From Breviolum minutum Mf 1.05b.01 (Eukaryota > Sar > Dinophyceae > Suessiales > Symbiodiniaceae), in the NCBI GenBank assembly GCA_000507305.1, contig DF239034.1, positions 62,001 through 126,000 of the forward strand: a stretch of DNA of 64,000 nt. The letters run 5' to 3'. Below the pieces are notes generated by a model. That model was not told where the DNA came from and ran no database searches. It saw nothing but the letters and a program-made list of their open reading frames with translations. The stretch's first letter is position 1. Every line of letters begins with the position of its first letter. The position numbers and the translations under genes were made by a program. Shown here one piece after another: positions 12,136 to 23,960 of the stretch.

Positions 12136-15100
12136 CCAAAACGGTTCTTCTGGTTTCAATGTTGCGTCAATTTCACGTCCATGACTTCCATGGTATTGGC
12201 GTAAAGAAAGTTCCATCATTCTGGACCAGCTTGTCATTTGTGGGTTTGATCTCCTTTGAAGATTTTGATGATTTTGGCGTCCTGTTTTTTTTGCACTTGA
12301 TTTTCCCAAGACAGTTCATGTATCAATGTGCCTGGGAGGAAAACATGATTTCGAAGGACCGTTCAGCACCTCCGATTGCACTGGATGAAACTTCTCATGA
12401 TAAAATGAGCTGAGGAGAAAGGCTGTGTATGTTGAAGGATGGACTTGGCTCAGGTACACTATCAGCACCTGAAGTGATACTGATGCTGGAACTGAGCCGG
12501 ACCGCGGCACAAAAAGGTGTGAAACCAGATTTCGAAGCAGCGCTCATATCCAACACCATTCGCTGCGAAGTTTTACAGCCTTGCCCAGCCTCATATGTGC
12601 TGGCAAATGCTGGCAACTTATCTGAGGTGCCTCGTTCGGAGTGCAATTTGGAAGCGGGAAAACTTGACAGCAACTGGTCAGCATTACTTTTGTTGGCCAG
12701 CCTGTTGGTCACACATCGCCCAACATCGTAGATTTCTGAGGTGAAGGGAACAAAGATGGAGTAGAGATGCTTGGAAATATCAGCAACGTTTTTTTTGGGG
12801 GGGCATCATGAGACGAGTCTCAACATGTTTGTTATGTTCTGTTCTTTATTTTAACATCAAATCCTTAGTTTGAAAAGAGCTTGAATTCAAAGTTGGATTC
12901 CAACATCTCTCAAAGGAGACAAGGCTGTCAGCGCTTTATCCTACTTCCATCAGATCCAAAACGTACCTCGGCACTTGATTCGTCCTTAGTCAGTTCCTCC
13001 TTGATCTTAAGATCAGAATCAGCATCCCCAACCTCGGCAATCGCACAATCGCAGCCCACCCAAGGTATGGCCTGGGACTTGACAGGAATGGTCTCTTGGC
13101 TTTTCGGTTTTTCCGAATCAAAAGATTCAAAAGGCAACTTAGAGTCGAGAATTTTCCCAACTTCCCCAGGGATATGTAAGTTCCTGGGAGGGGTTTTCCA
13201 CAAGCTCGCTGGGCTTGCTGTTAAGGTGCTCCTTGTTTATGCAGCTCACTTGCAGTATGGCACATTGTGACAGGGGGGAAGTTGGACTCGTCTCAACATG
13301 ACTCCTAAGAGGGTCATGAGTCATGTTGTTTTACGGATGTTTGTGGATTGTTTGTTCAAAACTTTCTCTAGACTCACAAACTGATACCTTTTTTTGGGGC
13401 GGAAATTATTCGTTGCATCGCCAATACTATCGCTTAAGGACATGATTGTTATACCCATCTCTGCCTTCGAGCCGGAAGAAACCATGTTCCAAGCTCAGTG
13501 CGAAGTGCAAACGTGTGTGTTGATTCAGGGGGATTTGGATTGGATGCAAAATTGTGAAGGAATGATGGATGTTTCATATCCAGCTTTATTGCATTTAGTT
13601 TCTATGTCCATTCTTCCAAGTCTTCTTCCCCATGTACCATCATGTACCGACATGCCAGTGCCGTGACCAACGTACTTACTGAGGTTTACCATTTTCATGG
13701 AGTGGACCACGCAGATATTTTGGACCTTTGATGTTGTCATGTTGGCAACCCAGTCCAAACCAATGACCTGAGCTGATATGACAGCATGACCTGAATCATC
13801 AAAGCATATTGAATCCTAAACCTTGGAGGTCACTTCTCACTGGCTATGTGCATAAAGGTCAACTGGTACCTCAAATGCAATCAAGTTGATGTCAAGAGTC
13901 AAGACGCTGCACACAGCGTCACAGTATGAGATGTTTCTTCTTGCGCTCAGGTCATGTCACCTTGGGCCATATTGATTCACTACCTGAAACTTGGAGTTTG
14001 AAGTTTCGAAAGAACGTGTTATGCAGTTATGCCTTGTTGGGGTGTGCTGCTCCTACTGGCAAAATTGGTCGTGTTGGAGTTCCTTTGTACCCTCATTCCA
14101 GGAAGACATGGTTTGTGCTCCTTGGAATGCATGGATTGTTCAAAGTTCTGAACTACGCGACCATGTGGCAAATACCAACATGGATGTAGCAGCAAAAGAG
14201 TAATGAAAATGGCATTGGTCAGTAATAACCCGTGATGACCCAATTCTTCATTCTGATGTTTTCGACGAAATGCTTGTTCTACTTAACAACTGTGTGACTG
14301 GGTGCTTCACGCCAAGGCTAGATTTGGTTGTCGTCGGGCCAGATTGGTTTCTTGCCTCATCTTTGACGAGCAAGCCTTCATCCATCATATCAATCATATT
14401 CTTAGATTCTGAATCGCCGTCCACATAATTTGATTGTGCCGATGAGTTGGTTCTTTCTTCCCAGTCGCAAGTTGCTCAGGGTTATGACATTTATTCAACT
14501 ATCAGCTCCAACTGATGAAGAAGGCCCGACATCCAGGGGATTCGGTTCTCGTGGTATGAAAGGGCATGGGGTGGATTGGCAAATCGATTGGTGGAATTGA
14601 GGGTAGGGTGTATGTATATCCTTGTATATATTATGATATATTATGTATTTATTAGTAGGTATGTGTATGTTTATGTTTATTCAAGGATTTGAATCTACGT
14701 ATATCTACGCACACACACTGGCGTAAATACATGAAACTAATTGCATTTACATGTATAGAGCATGAGGACCAGGTTTCCATGGTTTCCGAAAAATTGTTGT
14801 TGTCGATCCCGCGGATTCACAGCTTCCGCCATCAGGTGGTACAAGCGGAAGCGTCAGCCGGTTGATGCGAAGCATTCGAGTGGCATGGCACTCAGCAACG
14901 CTGGCGGTGAGATACCAGCACAAGTAGCACCTGTTTCTGTGCTCAGGTGCGAACGGTGCGACTACTACGGTTGGCCGCTGGCTTCAAACAGTGACAGGGG
15001 TTTTGGGCTTTTTTTAGTTGACATCCATCGAAATGCGTTCAGTGAATTCAAAGAAAATTCCTGGGCAAAAAATATGCATCCATATGGGTGGTTACCACCA

Positions 15101-15460
15101 TTTTTGGAACCCCCCATATGATTCCATATGAATACCCTTCATTTGGGATTGGATGCAGAAAATCCTGGTTCCCAATGTTGGGGTGTTTTTCCAGGCTCGG
15201 CTCCACACATTTGTGTGCATTATTGGGGCCCCGTCTCCTCGCTGGTTCCCTCCTGCACTTCTGATAATGATAATGTGAAAACATGCGAATTAATTGGTGG
15301 AGTTTTATTTATGAACAGAGGGGAAGATATGCCATAAAACTCACATGTCTATGTTCACACCTCTCATCTTCAGATGTCCACTTCACCACCAACTTCGTCC
15401 CTTTTTCCCAAATCACCTCACAACAATAACCGCGGGGCCTTTTCCGTTGGTGTTTTCCGA
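12136..15460. other. Intergenic or intronic stretch, nothing assigned
   Basis: Between the protease and the recognisable channel exons I see no assignable exon. Open frames at 12429-12731 (+) and 12881-13270 (+) are unsupported. The first channel exons (S1-S3) should lie somewhere here but were not identified. AT-rich sequence occurs at 14590-14700. At 15076-15130 there is a run of CATATG motifs with a GGTGGTTACCACC palindrome. Confidence 0.4.
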
Positions 15461-15461
15461 G

Positions 15462-18400
15462 GTCAAACTGAAACGTGTCATCGATATGGCCAAGGACAGA
15501 ATCACTTCAGAGGCGACCAGTGTTATAGAGATTGGGTTCCTTATAGATTTTTTCAGATTTGTTGAGGATCTTAGGATCTTCCTTATAAATTCCTTTTTCA
15601 AAAGATTTTTTTGGTTCAGGATAGTTTTCCAAAGTTGAGACTTAAACACGATTGGTTTGAAATGAAATGAAATTAAGAAGTCATCGAAATGTTGCAATGA
15701 CACAGAACATATGTCACACTTACTGGTGAAAATCATGGCTCCAAAATGTAAACAAAAAAACGTCTTCGGTGAAGATGGTAACAAAATGTAAGCTAAAAAA
15801 AGACACATCTTCATTTTTCAGTTGTTTCTACAGGTGGTCTTTATCTTGCTGAACATTTTGAAGTTGATTGTCCTGTGGCTCGGCGGGAAAAATTCCAGGT
15901 GAAGAAATGTCCATTTGGATGCCGGTTCATTCTTTTTAAATTGGCGTATCATGTGTCAATTGTCGCAAAAAGGAATGCAGAACGGATGGTTTTTCACCAC
16001 ATGCTTGGCAAATGCCAAGAATTCTCCATTCGTCAGTCATGCCAGTCATGCATTTTGGGGATCCGGTATCCAACAGTCCCACGGGATCCCATGGGTGGCC
16101 CATGGGTTGAGGCTTCTGCTTGTGAATCACTTCGTAGCATCATTGTGGCAACCTGTCGGACCTGTCCACTTGATCTCGGTTGGAGGGAGAGATGTGTCTG
16201 TCAAAAATTGACATATTGGTATAACTTTTGAAACAAGCTTCATTTGCCTTGAAGTTATCAAGTCAGGCTCAGTGCATCGTTGTGAGGTATTTAATGGGTG
16301 GCGTGGCAAATCCAGGTCAGTTGAATTGGAGGGACGTGACTTGGTGCCAACTGAAGAGTGCACTGCCAAAGATTTCCCTGCAATTCCCGCTTCTGATCAG
16401 GTCTATGGAATGCAGCCACAGCAACAATCCATCGAATACCGTTATGCAACGGCTTTGCATTGGAGCTTAACACAATTCACTCCGGCAACTGCAGCTTGAC
16501 AAAGTTTTTTTCAGTGCCTGATTTGCGTCACTTTCCTGTCTCACAATCTATCAACTCATCTAATATGCAATCTTTTGATTCAACAGAAGAAATGCAAGAA
16601 AGTTTGGTGTTTCGTAGCTCTCTCTCCCCCGATTGGGCGCTTTTTGGATCATCACTTGGCTGATTGCGCTTAGGTGGATGTACATCCTCAGAATCTGGTG
16701 GAGCGCACTTTTGCTATTCTCGTATTGATTTTTGGCCTCGTGCTTTTTTCGTCCAAAGCTCAATGCGAGGCTTTCTTCCAAAGTATCAGTTTAACTGGAT
16801 TTTCTTCCACAGCACCAAGCACTGTATTTTTTACAGCAGAAAGAGATCGACTCTCCAAAGTTGATTTTTCATTACGTTACATGTTGACATGTTCTGTTTC
16901 TCGAGAGGGTCCTTTTTTGGCATTTGGATGCCAAAACAATCAAAGCTTAAAGGTCCTTTGTTAGTTCCATCACTGCCTCTATGACTCAGCTGCGAAATAT
17001 GCAGGACAATCCTGCCGCATTTGTTTTTTTTGGTGTTGCTTTGAACAAGTCCCAAGCACCAGAGGATCTTCACAACTGCACACTTGACATTGCCAGGAAG
17101 ATAAATCCAAACAGTTTTGGTTGCTGAGACGTGCCTTGGATGCTACCATCACAATTGAATGTGAGATGTGCCTGATGTGCCTTGTGATGTTGGTTTTAAA
17201 AAATATTGCAACAACCCAATGTCCGTGTTTTTTGTTCAGGATATTTGCTGCAAAAGAAGGTCCCTCAAGAGTTGAACTTCAAGGCAGGGCGCCCCTTTTG
17301 ATGCGTTGGAATCCTTCGAGAACTTTGTTGGTTTCCCAACGCAGGTCCTGCGATACACGGAATATGCCACCAGTCGTTCTGGGGAAGCGATCCCAGCAAC
17401 TTGGTCAGAAAAATTTCCATCATCAATGTACATAGTCGTCAATGAAGATAATCAATAAACATACTGTAAATCATTGTAATACATTATAATCCATAAATGG
17501 AGGCGAAAAGGTAAGGTCATTCTGAATTCATTGCTAAGGAGCATCGAATCACGATTCTCAACGTGTTGACCAAGCAATTGCAAAGCGAGCTGCGCTTTGT
17601 GACGCATTTCGGAGCCTTGGGTTTGAAGTTTAGCCATGCGTGGTGCTGCTTCAAGCGCAACAAACAAGAACGACACAACGCTGTTTGCAGACTTGCTTTA
17701 GAAATTCGTTGAAGCAGTTTCTGTTGAACAAGAACTCGACTTGCAATAAGCACCAAAACGAAAACCAGGCAAGGAATGCCACGACAGACCAGGAATCACT
17801 AGGACCATAGACTTGGAAAAGTGCACTTTTACGTTCCCATGCAATGCATGAAGACTAACTCAGGATGCGTCAAGCAGCACGGCTTTTTGAGGCTTGTTTG
17901 CGTCATGAACGAATCCATATTGCACTTGATGCCACCTGGATGAATAGGTCGTTCGGTGTTACAAGCGATCTTTGCACCGTAAGGGAAGTGAACAAATCTG
18001 ATCAGTCGAAGAAGACAAGTCGTTGTCCGATAGTTGCCACACAGCGTTTTGCAGTGAATATCAACTGATTGCTGAAACGAGGTCCAGTGGGAAAGCCTTA
18101 GTTCTCAAAGCCCTTGCTTCACAAGATCCTCTTTTCGAAGTTGCAGCGAGCTTAGCATAGTTTTGCCGTAAATCAGTGATACATTAGACTGCTTTGTGCA
18201 TCCAAGTGGGTCCTTTAGCAGCTGTGGAAGATACTCAAGCTTTATTTCTGCCTGGACAACCCGGCGCATCCTGGTCACCAACCTGGAAAATGAAGATACG
18301 ATAAATTTCGATAAATCTTGCTCTCTACATATCACTTACTTTTTTAACAACTCCTGTGTAACAAAAGCAGCCCTTGTGGCAATCCTGTGTGTGTTGGATG

Positions 18401-20310
18401 AATCTCGGTGGCCTTTCGGGCCTTGAAACGATGTCAGGTCGACCCACCCTTTTGCATGTCACTCAGTCGCACCAGTTTTCGCCACTGTTTTCGCGTTCCA
18501 AATTCCAAGGACTAAGGACTTACACCCTTGAAATCTAACATAGATACCAAAAATGATGGTTTGGAAAATGTATCTCCTTTCAAACATGGCTATTTTGGGT
18601 ATCTATGTTAGATTTCATGGGTGTAGGTGTGCTCAACCTTTGATAGCAGGTTATATAGATGCAAAAAAAATACAGTCCTAGAGTTAAAAATTCAGGGATA
18701 CATATCTATTTGATGACTTCAATGGTCGCAATATTAAAAATCACGTATAAGGTAGCATATGATCTATACTATGTAAGGGTATACGTCATATAAAAGTATG
18801 GGGTTGACTACCAGAAGATGAAAAGAAATGTAACATAAAGATACCATTGGTAGACATACGCTGAACATAGTCCTTCCTGATTGTCGATCTAAGCCCTAGG
18901 GCTGGAAGACAGTTTACAGATTGCCTCCAGGTACTTCGTTGAACAAGGACAGATTCAGTATACACAGGCGCGGCAATGCTTCCAACCTTTGCTTTTTTTA
19001 ATATGGACAGAGATGGGCAGTTTCTGACTTTTCAGCAACCCCCAAGCAATGATCTTTTTAGGACTCCAGATAATCACATGTATCACGACTTGTTTATTTT
19101 CAGATTTGGATGAGACATCATGAGACGGATTGACTTTGCTGGATTTTTTTGAGTTTTCCAGACTTGTTCCACAGAGTGCAACAGAAATTGCAGGGACAAA
19201 GTGGTGCTCTTGCCAGCGGTTGGGATGCCTAGTGGGAAAGACATCTCCAACATCTCATCCGGTAGCCATAAACAGAGCCCGCCATGCCAAGGCACCTTTG
19301 CTCCGTGCCTTTTTTGCATAGAGAACCATATCAACGGCCATGCCGTTGATCAGAGAGAAAAAAAATTAAGTATCAGAAGATGTCGTGATCAAATTTGATG
19401 CAAATATCTTGACATGAAAAAACATGTGCATTGTCATAGATTTTGGGTAACTTTCATCCAAGGAACGCCTTCGAGTCCGAAGGATTCCTTCCTACAGACC
19501 CAGTGAGATGCCTCAGCATTTGTAAAAAAAGCAGAAAGGAGGTGCCATTGAATGAAAGGGAAGAAAATATCTCCTGGACAAATATTTAGGTGGTACCCAA
19601 AAACTATTGGTTTTCCTACTCAAAATGACCATTTTGGGATGTTTTGGGGGTACCACCATTTTAGGAAACACCCAATTTGGATCTGTATTTAGTAATTTAG
19701 TAGATGTCATGGATACCTATGGCCCAATTGTATGAAGGAAGGTCACGCTGGTCATACTTCACTTCAAGACTTCACCTTCCAAGGGATGTTTTTTCTGGAT
19801 CTTGGGAACCGGTCGGAAATGCTCAGGATGTACTCATGCCGGCAACCCCAACGGAGGCTGGCACTGTCCTTGCCTCAGAATGATGCCTTACGAAGCACAT
19901 GCAACATCCTGTCGCAATGCCACTGGGATTCCGTGGGTAGGCCATTGGCAAAGGCGGTAATTTATGCCATGACCTTAGTATCCAGGACATCGCTAAAATG
20001 AGTCATAGTTTTATGCTTTGATTTTGCAACTGGCTTTTTCAGGTGAGATTGCACTGTGGGCACACTGGAAGCATGTAGGCTCTGCCAGGGCCGTTTATGA
20101 GCAGCTTGGACACAAAAAGCTGTAGAAACCTTCGCTTCCCGGTTTCAATCCTGCGAGAAATGATGTTCCATGCATTTGATTATTTGATTTGATATGGTTC
20201 AGGTCGAATATCGTGCAAGTTATTGCCAAAGGTTTCGCAGACTGCATACGAAGGGACACTTGGCCAAAAGAACAAAAAAGGGGTCTCATTTGCAACATTG
20301 CCAACAAGGG
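15462..20310 (+). CDS. Voltage/cyclic-nucleotide-gated-type cation channel, multi-exon, partial
   Basis: Six-helix cation channel of the protist Kv/CNG type, acting in a membrane. Exons read by eye: 15462-15540, the S4-S5 linker (VKLKRVIDMAKDRITSEA); about 16095-16160, S5 (GLRLLLVNHFVASLWQPVG); about 16315-16497, pore helix and filter (YATALHWSLTQFTPATA); about 16674-16755, S6 (VERTFAILVLIFGLVLFS); 16966-17075, the S6 end and C-linker (SSITASMTQLRNM); about 17540-17640 (LTKQLQSELRFVTHFGALG); 20042-20125, nucleotide-binding-domain-like (GEIALWAHWKHVGSARAV); about 20205-20275 (IVQVIAKGFADCIRR). The order is exactly that of the family. The filter has no GYG, which suggests low or unusual selectivity. 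S1-S3 and a clear arginine-rich S4 were not found, and neither end is fixed. An alternative is two adjacent channel genes, because the gap between 17.6 and 20.0 kb is long. Confidence 0.75.
18521..18625. repeat. Strong MITE-like hairpin inside the channel gene
   Basis: Left arm 18521-18555 and right arm 18591-18625 are near-perfect inverted copies; the core GAAATCTAACATAGATACC is perfect on both sides. The loop is about 35 bp. It sits in the long interval between the C-linker and CNBD exons. It would form a stable RNA hairpin in the pre-mRNA. No target duplication is obvious. A small non-autonomous transposon or a hairpin-RNA source are both possible. Confidence 0.75.
19590..19657. repeat. 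Short palindromic hairpin
   Basis: GGTGGTACCCAAAA at 19590-19603 pairs with TTTTGGGGGTACCACC at 19642-19657, with a 2-nt bulge. An inner CAAAATG/CATTTTG pair extends the fold. A related GGTGGTTACCACC palindrome lies near 15095, so this may be a dispersed element family. Confidence 0.6.
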
Positions 20311-23300
20311 TTCGGGCTCAATGCTTCAAAAGGGCAGTGTGTATAGTTGCAGCATTCCACTACTGCCACTACAGATTGACACATCCTTTTTCATTCCCTT
20401 GGAAGATGGGACCTATGCATAAGGATCCTGCCGTTGACTCCATGGCTGCTATGTATGCTCGGATGCAGCCTGGCAAGTTTCATCGATGTTTGTCAATGCA
20501 TCCTCAATTGAAATCGGGATTTAGTTCAACAGTTCTCTTCATCCACATTTTTTTCTTCACAACGGTAGAGTTGCTCATAGCTCATAAATGCTCATAATTT
20601 TTTGTTGAATTGTGGAAGTGGGCTTGGCATCTAGCCAGGCAGAAACACAGAGCACCATTTGAATCAATGCGCCTGAGACAACCATATTGCCTGCCATTTT
20701 CGGTTGCAAAACAGCCCCAGGTTTGTCAAGATGGTGAATGATCCCGACCGAATCCTGGAAGATGAGCAGGACTGCTGAGGACAAAGTCATGGCGCGAAGA
20801 TTATGATCAACCTCTGTGATCGACAGGAGGTTTGTAACGATCAAACCACAGCATTGGCAGTGCTGGACTCAGAACCAACAGCCTTTTTACACAACGTTTT
20901 CGCACTTTGGGTTTATTTGGCTGCTCAGTTGCAGCCTAGTTTGACTGTTTCAATGCTAAGGAATCTCTAAGCCACTTGGTTGCGAACTAGCAGAATCCAA
21001 AGCTCCCAGCCTACCCTGTCTACCATCCTCCATGTAGCATTTGAAGGGTCCAAAACTATCAAGTGACTTTTTTGAATTCTTATCGATGTTCAGATATTCA
21101 TCGTAAATTCTTCATCCCCGAGCCACTTTCAACTCTGGCCCTTGTGAGCAGTGAATGCGAATCTAAGATGAGTACAGCCCGGACACGGAGAACATGAACC
21201 CGAAGAACCTGATGTCTCGTATCCTGGCAGACTTTGAGGTGTGAAACCTATTTTGATTCTACACATTTTATGAAACATGTCCTATTTGCCATATCATATC
21301 AGCTATATCATATCATATCCATTTTAACCAGTTCGCTATCTACTTGGAACCAATCTCCCAGTTACCAATATCTCATATGACATCAAATTAATGTTTAATC
21401 ATCTTTGCGTTATGTGATTCAAGTCCACTGCAAGTCCAGATGTTTGGTGAGAAATTTTTGAAAGCTCTAAGGGACAGACAGCTGGCATCCGTCCTGTCAA
21501 TTGAAAAAGTCTTGTCTTCCTGGTGCATATCTATGCTTCGAATGCATCTCAATGGTTCACAGTCAAAACGTCAAAAAAGAGGATTTTTGCCACGAGGCAT
21601 CATGGCATTAGCAAAGCGGAGGGATCGTGCGGGCTCTTGAGCAACGTCACTGGCATGAAATTATTCGGAGATGTTGTATTCTTTTTTCGGTCCACGTGTT
21701 TTGCTAGAGTTTATTTGGGATTTGCGTTCCTTCATCAGTGCGTGAACGATCACGCATTACCGATGTGATCAGGAGCTTTCTTGTATATTCAGACAGGAGT
21801 TGAAGATCTATCCACTTTGCAACATCGATCTTATGTAGCATGGTTCTGAAGCAACTTCAAGAGACAAATAAGGCAACAACTTAAATTCAGTTCACATGAT
21901 TTTCATGTGACTCATGCAATTTCAGCAGGTGATTTGGGTGCTTTCTTTTACCCACCGGCACATCATTGAGGTTGAAGAGCTCCGATACATCAAGATACAC
22001 GCCATACATTTTTGGAGGCACTTAGCGCAGACTTAGCACTTTGCTTGGCTGGGAGGCGCCACTGAGATTTGCGTTATTATAGGTGTGACGCTCTTCCTAG
22101 ACCAAGCAACCAATCAACCAATCAAAGCAAGGCTCTCTCGTGAGAGCATGAGCCAATAGCCTGGTTGTGTCATTCAACATGCAGCTACTGGACAAACTTG
22201 TGGTATGAAGTGCAACCAGGCATTAGAAATAGATATGTTGGCTCAAATTTGCACGTTTCACCGGCACGATTTTGCCACTCGCAATTTTGTAGTGCAGGAG
22301 CGACAAGCTTTGTTGCTTTTACCTGTGTCCCTGGACTTGGCCATTGAGACATGACATGAATTGCATGGACTTTCCACGACTTTCCATGGTTGCAAGATCC
22401 CCGCCGAGTCAGATACGATCCCTTTCCCAGAGGCACTTTGCCGAAGGCAGAGTGCCCAGTGGAGACATTTTCGGACATCCGGAGCAAATTGAGACGTATT
22501 TTCTGCCATTATTTATCCCAAGTCGAACATACCTAAATATGTCTAATATGTTTAGGTGTTAACCATGCAGCAGTAAAGCGATAGAGGGTATGTAGTAATT
22601 ATATAGTGTAGCCATATGATGCATTTGTAGCATAGTTTTTTTAGCAACGGAGCATATTTCGATTCAGGACGTCAGGACGTTGCTGCGTTTCTCATCTTTG
22701 CTCCCTGTTTTGCCTTGCTGGGAACCAGCCTGGCACCGTGGCCAGATCCCACAGAGCTCTGCCAGGCAACTTCTCCATTCGACTAGAAGAAGAGCGAGAA
22801 AAAACCTTTGACATAACGAATCATCCAATCATTTCCAATCATTTCCATATGTACTTTTGACCTGTAAAGTCTTCACCAAAATCACCTTGATTAAACGACG
22901 GAAAATTATGTCTGCACAGAAAAGAAGTTTGTTTTGAGTTCGGTTTAATGCACATGTTACAATAATTGATCTTTTGCATCAGTCCTGATCAACCTTTCAA
23001 ACATCCCATCAGTTTGCAGAACTGAGGCGAGCGCGAGGTCCTCATTTGGACAAGGCAAGCCATTTAAAGCCCGATGGAGTACAAGAAAGTAAATGTGGTA
23101 GAAAGACATTGTCAATTGAAAATATCTTTGTTCAGTTTGTCAAGCTTCTTATGTTTGAAGAACTAATCTGCTAATCACTACCTGGGTCTTGTAGGGCAAT
23201 TCGCATGGTATCAATTGTTTCCAATTGATCCTGTAGACATAGCTTCGCCCGTTTTACAGCCATTCATTTCATTTTCCAGTGACCTTCTTGGCCACTGCGT

Positions 23301-23960
23301 CTCTTTGTGGGCAAACCCTCTGGATGCCCTGGCAGCAAAAAAGAAAAACTACCTGGGTCTTAGCTCTTTAGGCTTTTTGTTGACAGGTCATGGATGAAGT
23401 ACAGAAACGCTTGCTTGCATCCCAGACTTGTGTTTGCTTCAATTGGTTTCTTTGGGATACGGCTGCACCTTGCTTATGCCATGGCCGTGCAAGGATCGAG
23501 TTTACCTGCGTGGATTTGGCCTTGACAGCATGGTCCATTGCTACGATGCGAATGGATCCTCCAGGCCGATATGACGCACAGGATGGTCATATGACGCCTT
23601 GACGTGAGAAAAGTTGATCCACCGGACCGATGCACCAGGTCTTTACGATCGCATCAGTAAGTTGTCCCTGGCAAGCATCGCACCATGGCTGCATTGGCAT
23701 TGGCAATGTCGCAGAAATACATCAGTGTTGCCTGTTGTAATTGTATGGCTTACAAGAGACCTCAAGATCTCTCCTTTTGTTTTGCCCAAGCAGATCCAAC
23801 ATCATCTCAGTAATGACTGTTTGACTTCATACAACCTCCAACGTTGAAACCTGTTGAAACGAATTCGTGACCATGAAACATCTTGAAAACAGCAACGTGT
23901 CATTTCTGTTTCACAGGCAGAATTCCAGCCACAAGCCTGGCTCTCAGAGTGCATTCCACC
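20311..23960. other. Stretch without an assigned gene
   Basis: Two weak plus-strand coding-like segments occur: near 21180-21240 (PDTENMNPKNLMSRILADF) and near 23025-23095 (LRRARGPHLDKASHLKPDG). Either could be a C-terminal exon of the channel or an N-terminal exon of the repeat protein that follows. Nothing else is recognised. Confidence 0.35.

Noticed and set aside
12429..12731. 100-codon plus-strand open frame after the protease (PEVILMLELSRTAAQKG...)
   Set aside because: Looks mildly protein-like, but no family match or splice context. Could be a last protease exon, but it has no similarity to the family's C-terminus.
15832..15900. GGLYLAEHFE segment resembling an ADP-ribosyltransferase motif
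   Set aside because: Too short, lies between two channel exons, and no other ADP-ribosyltransferase motif is present.
22220..22240. TTGGCTCAA on the plus strand as a possible spliced-leader relic
   Set aside because: Only nine matching bases and no 5' half of the leader.
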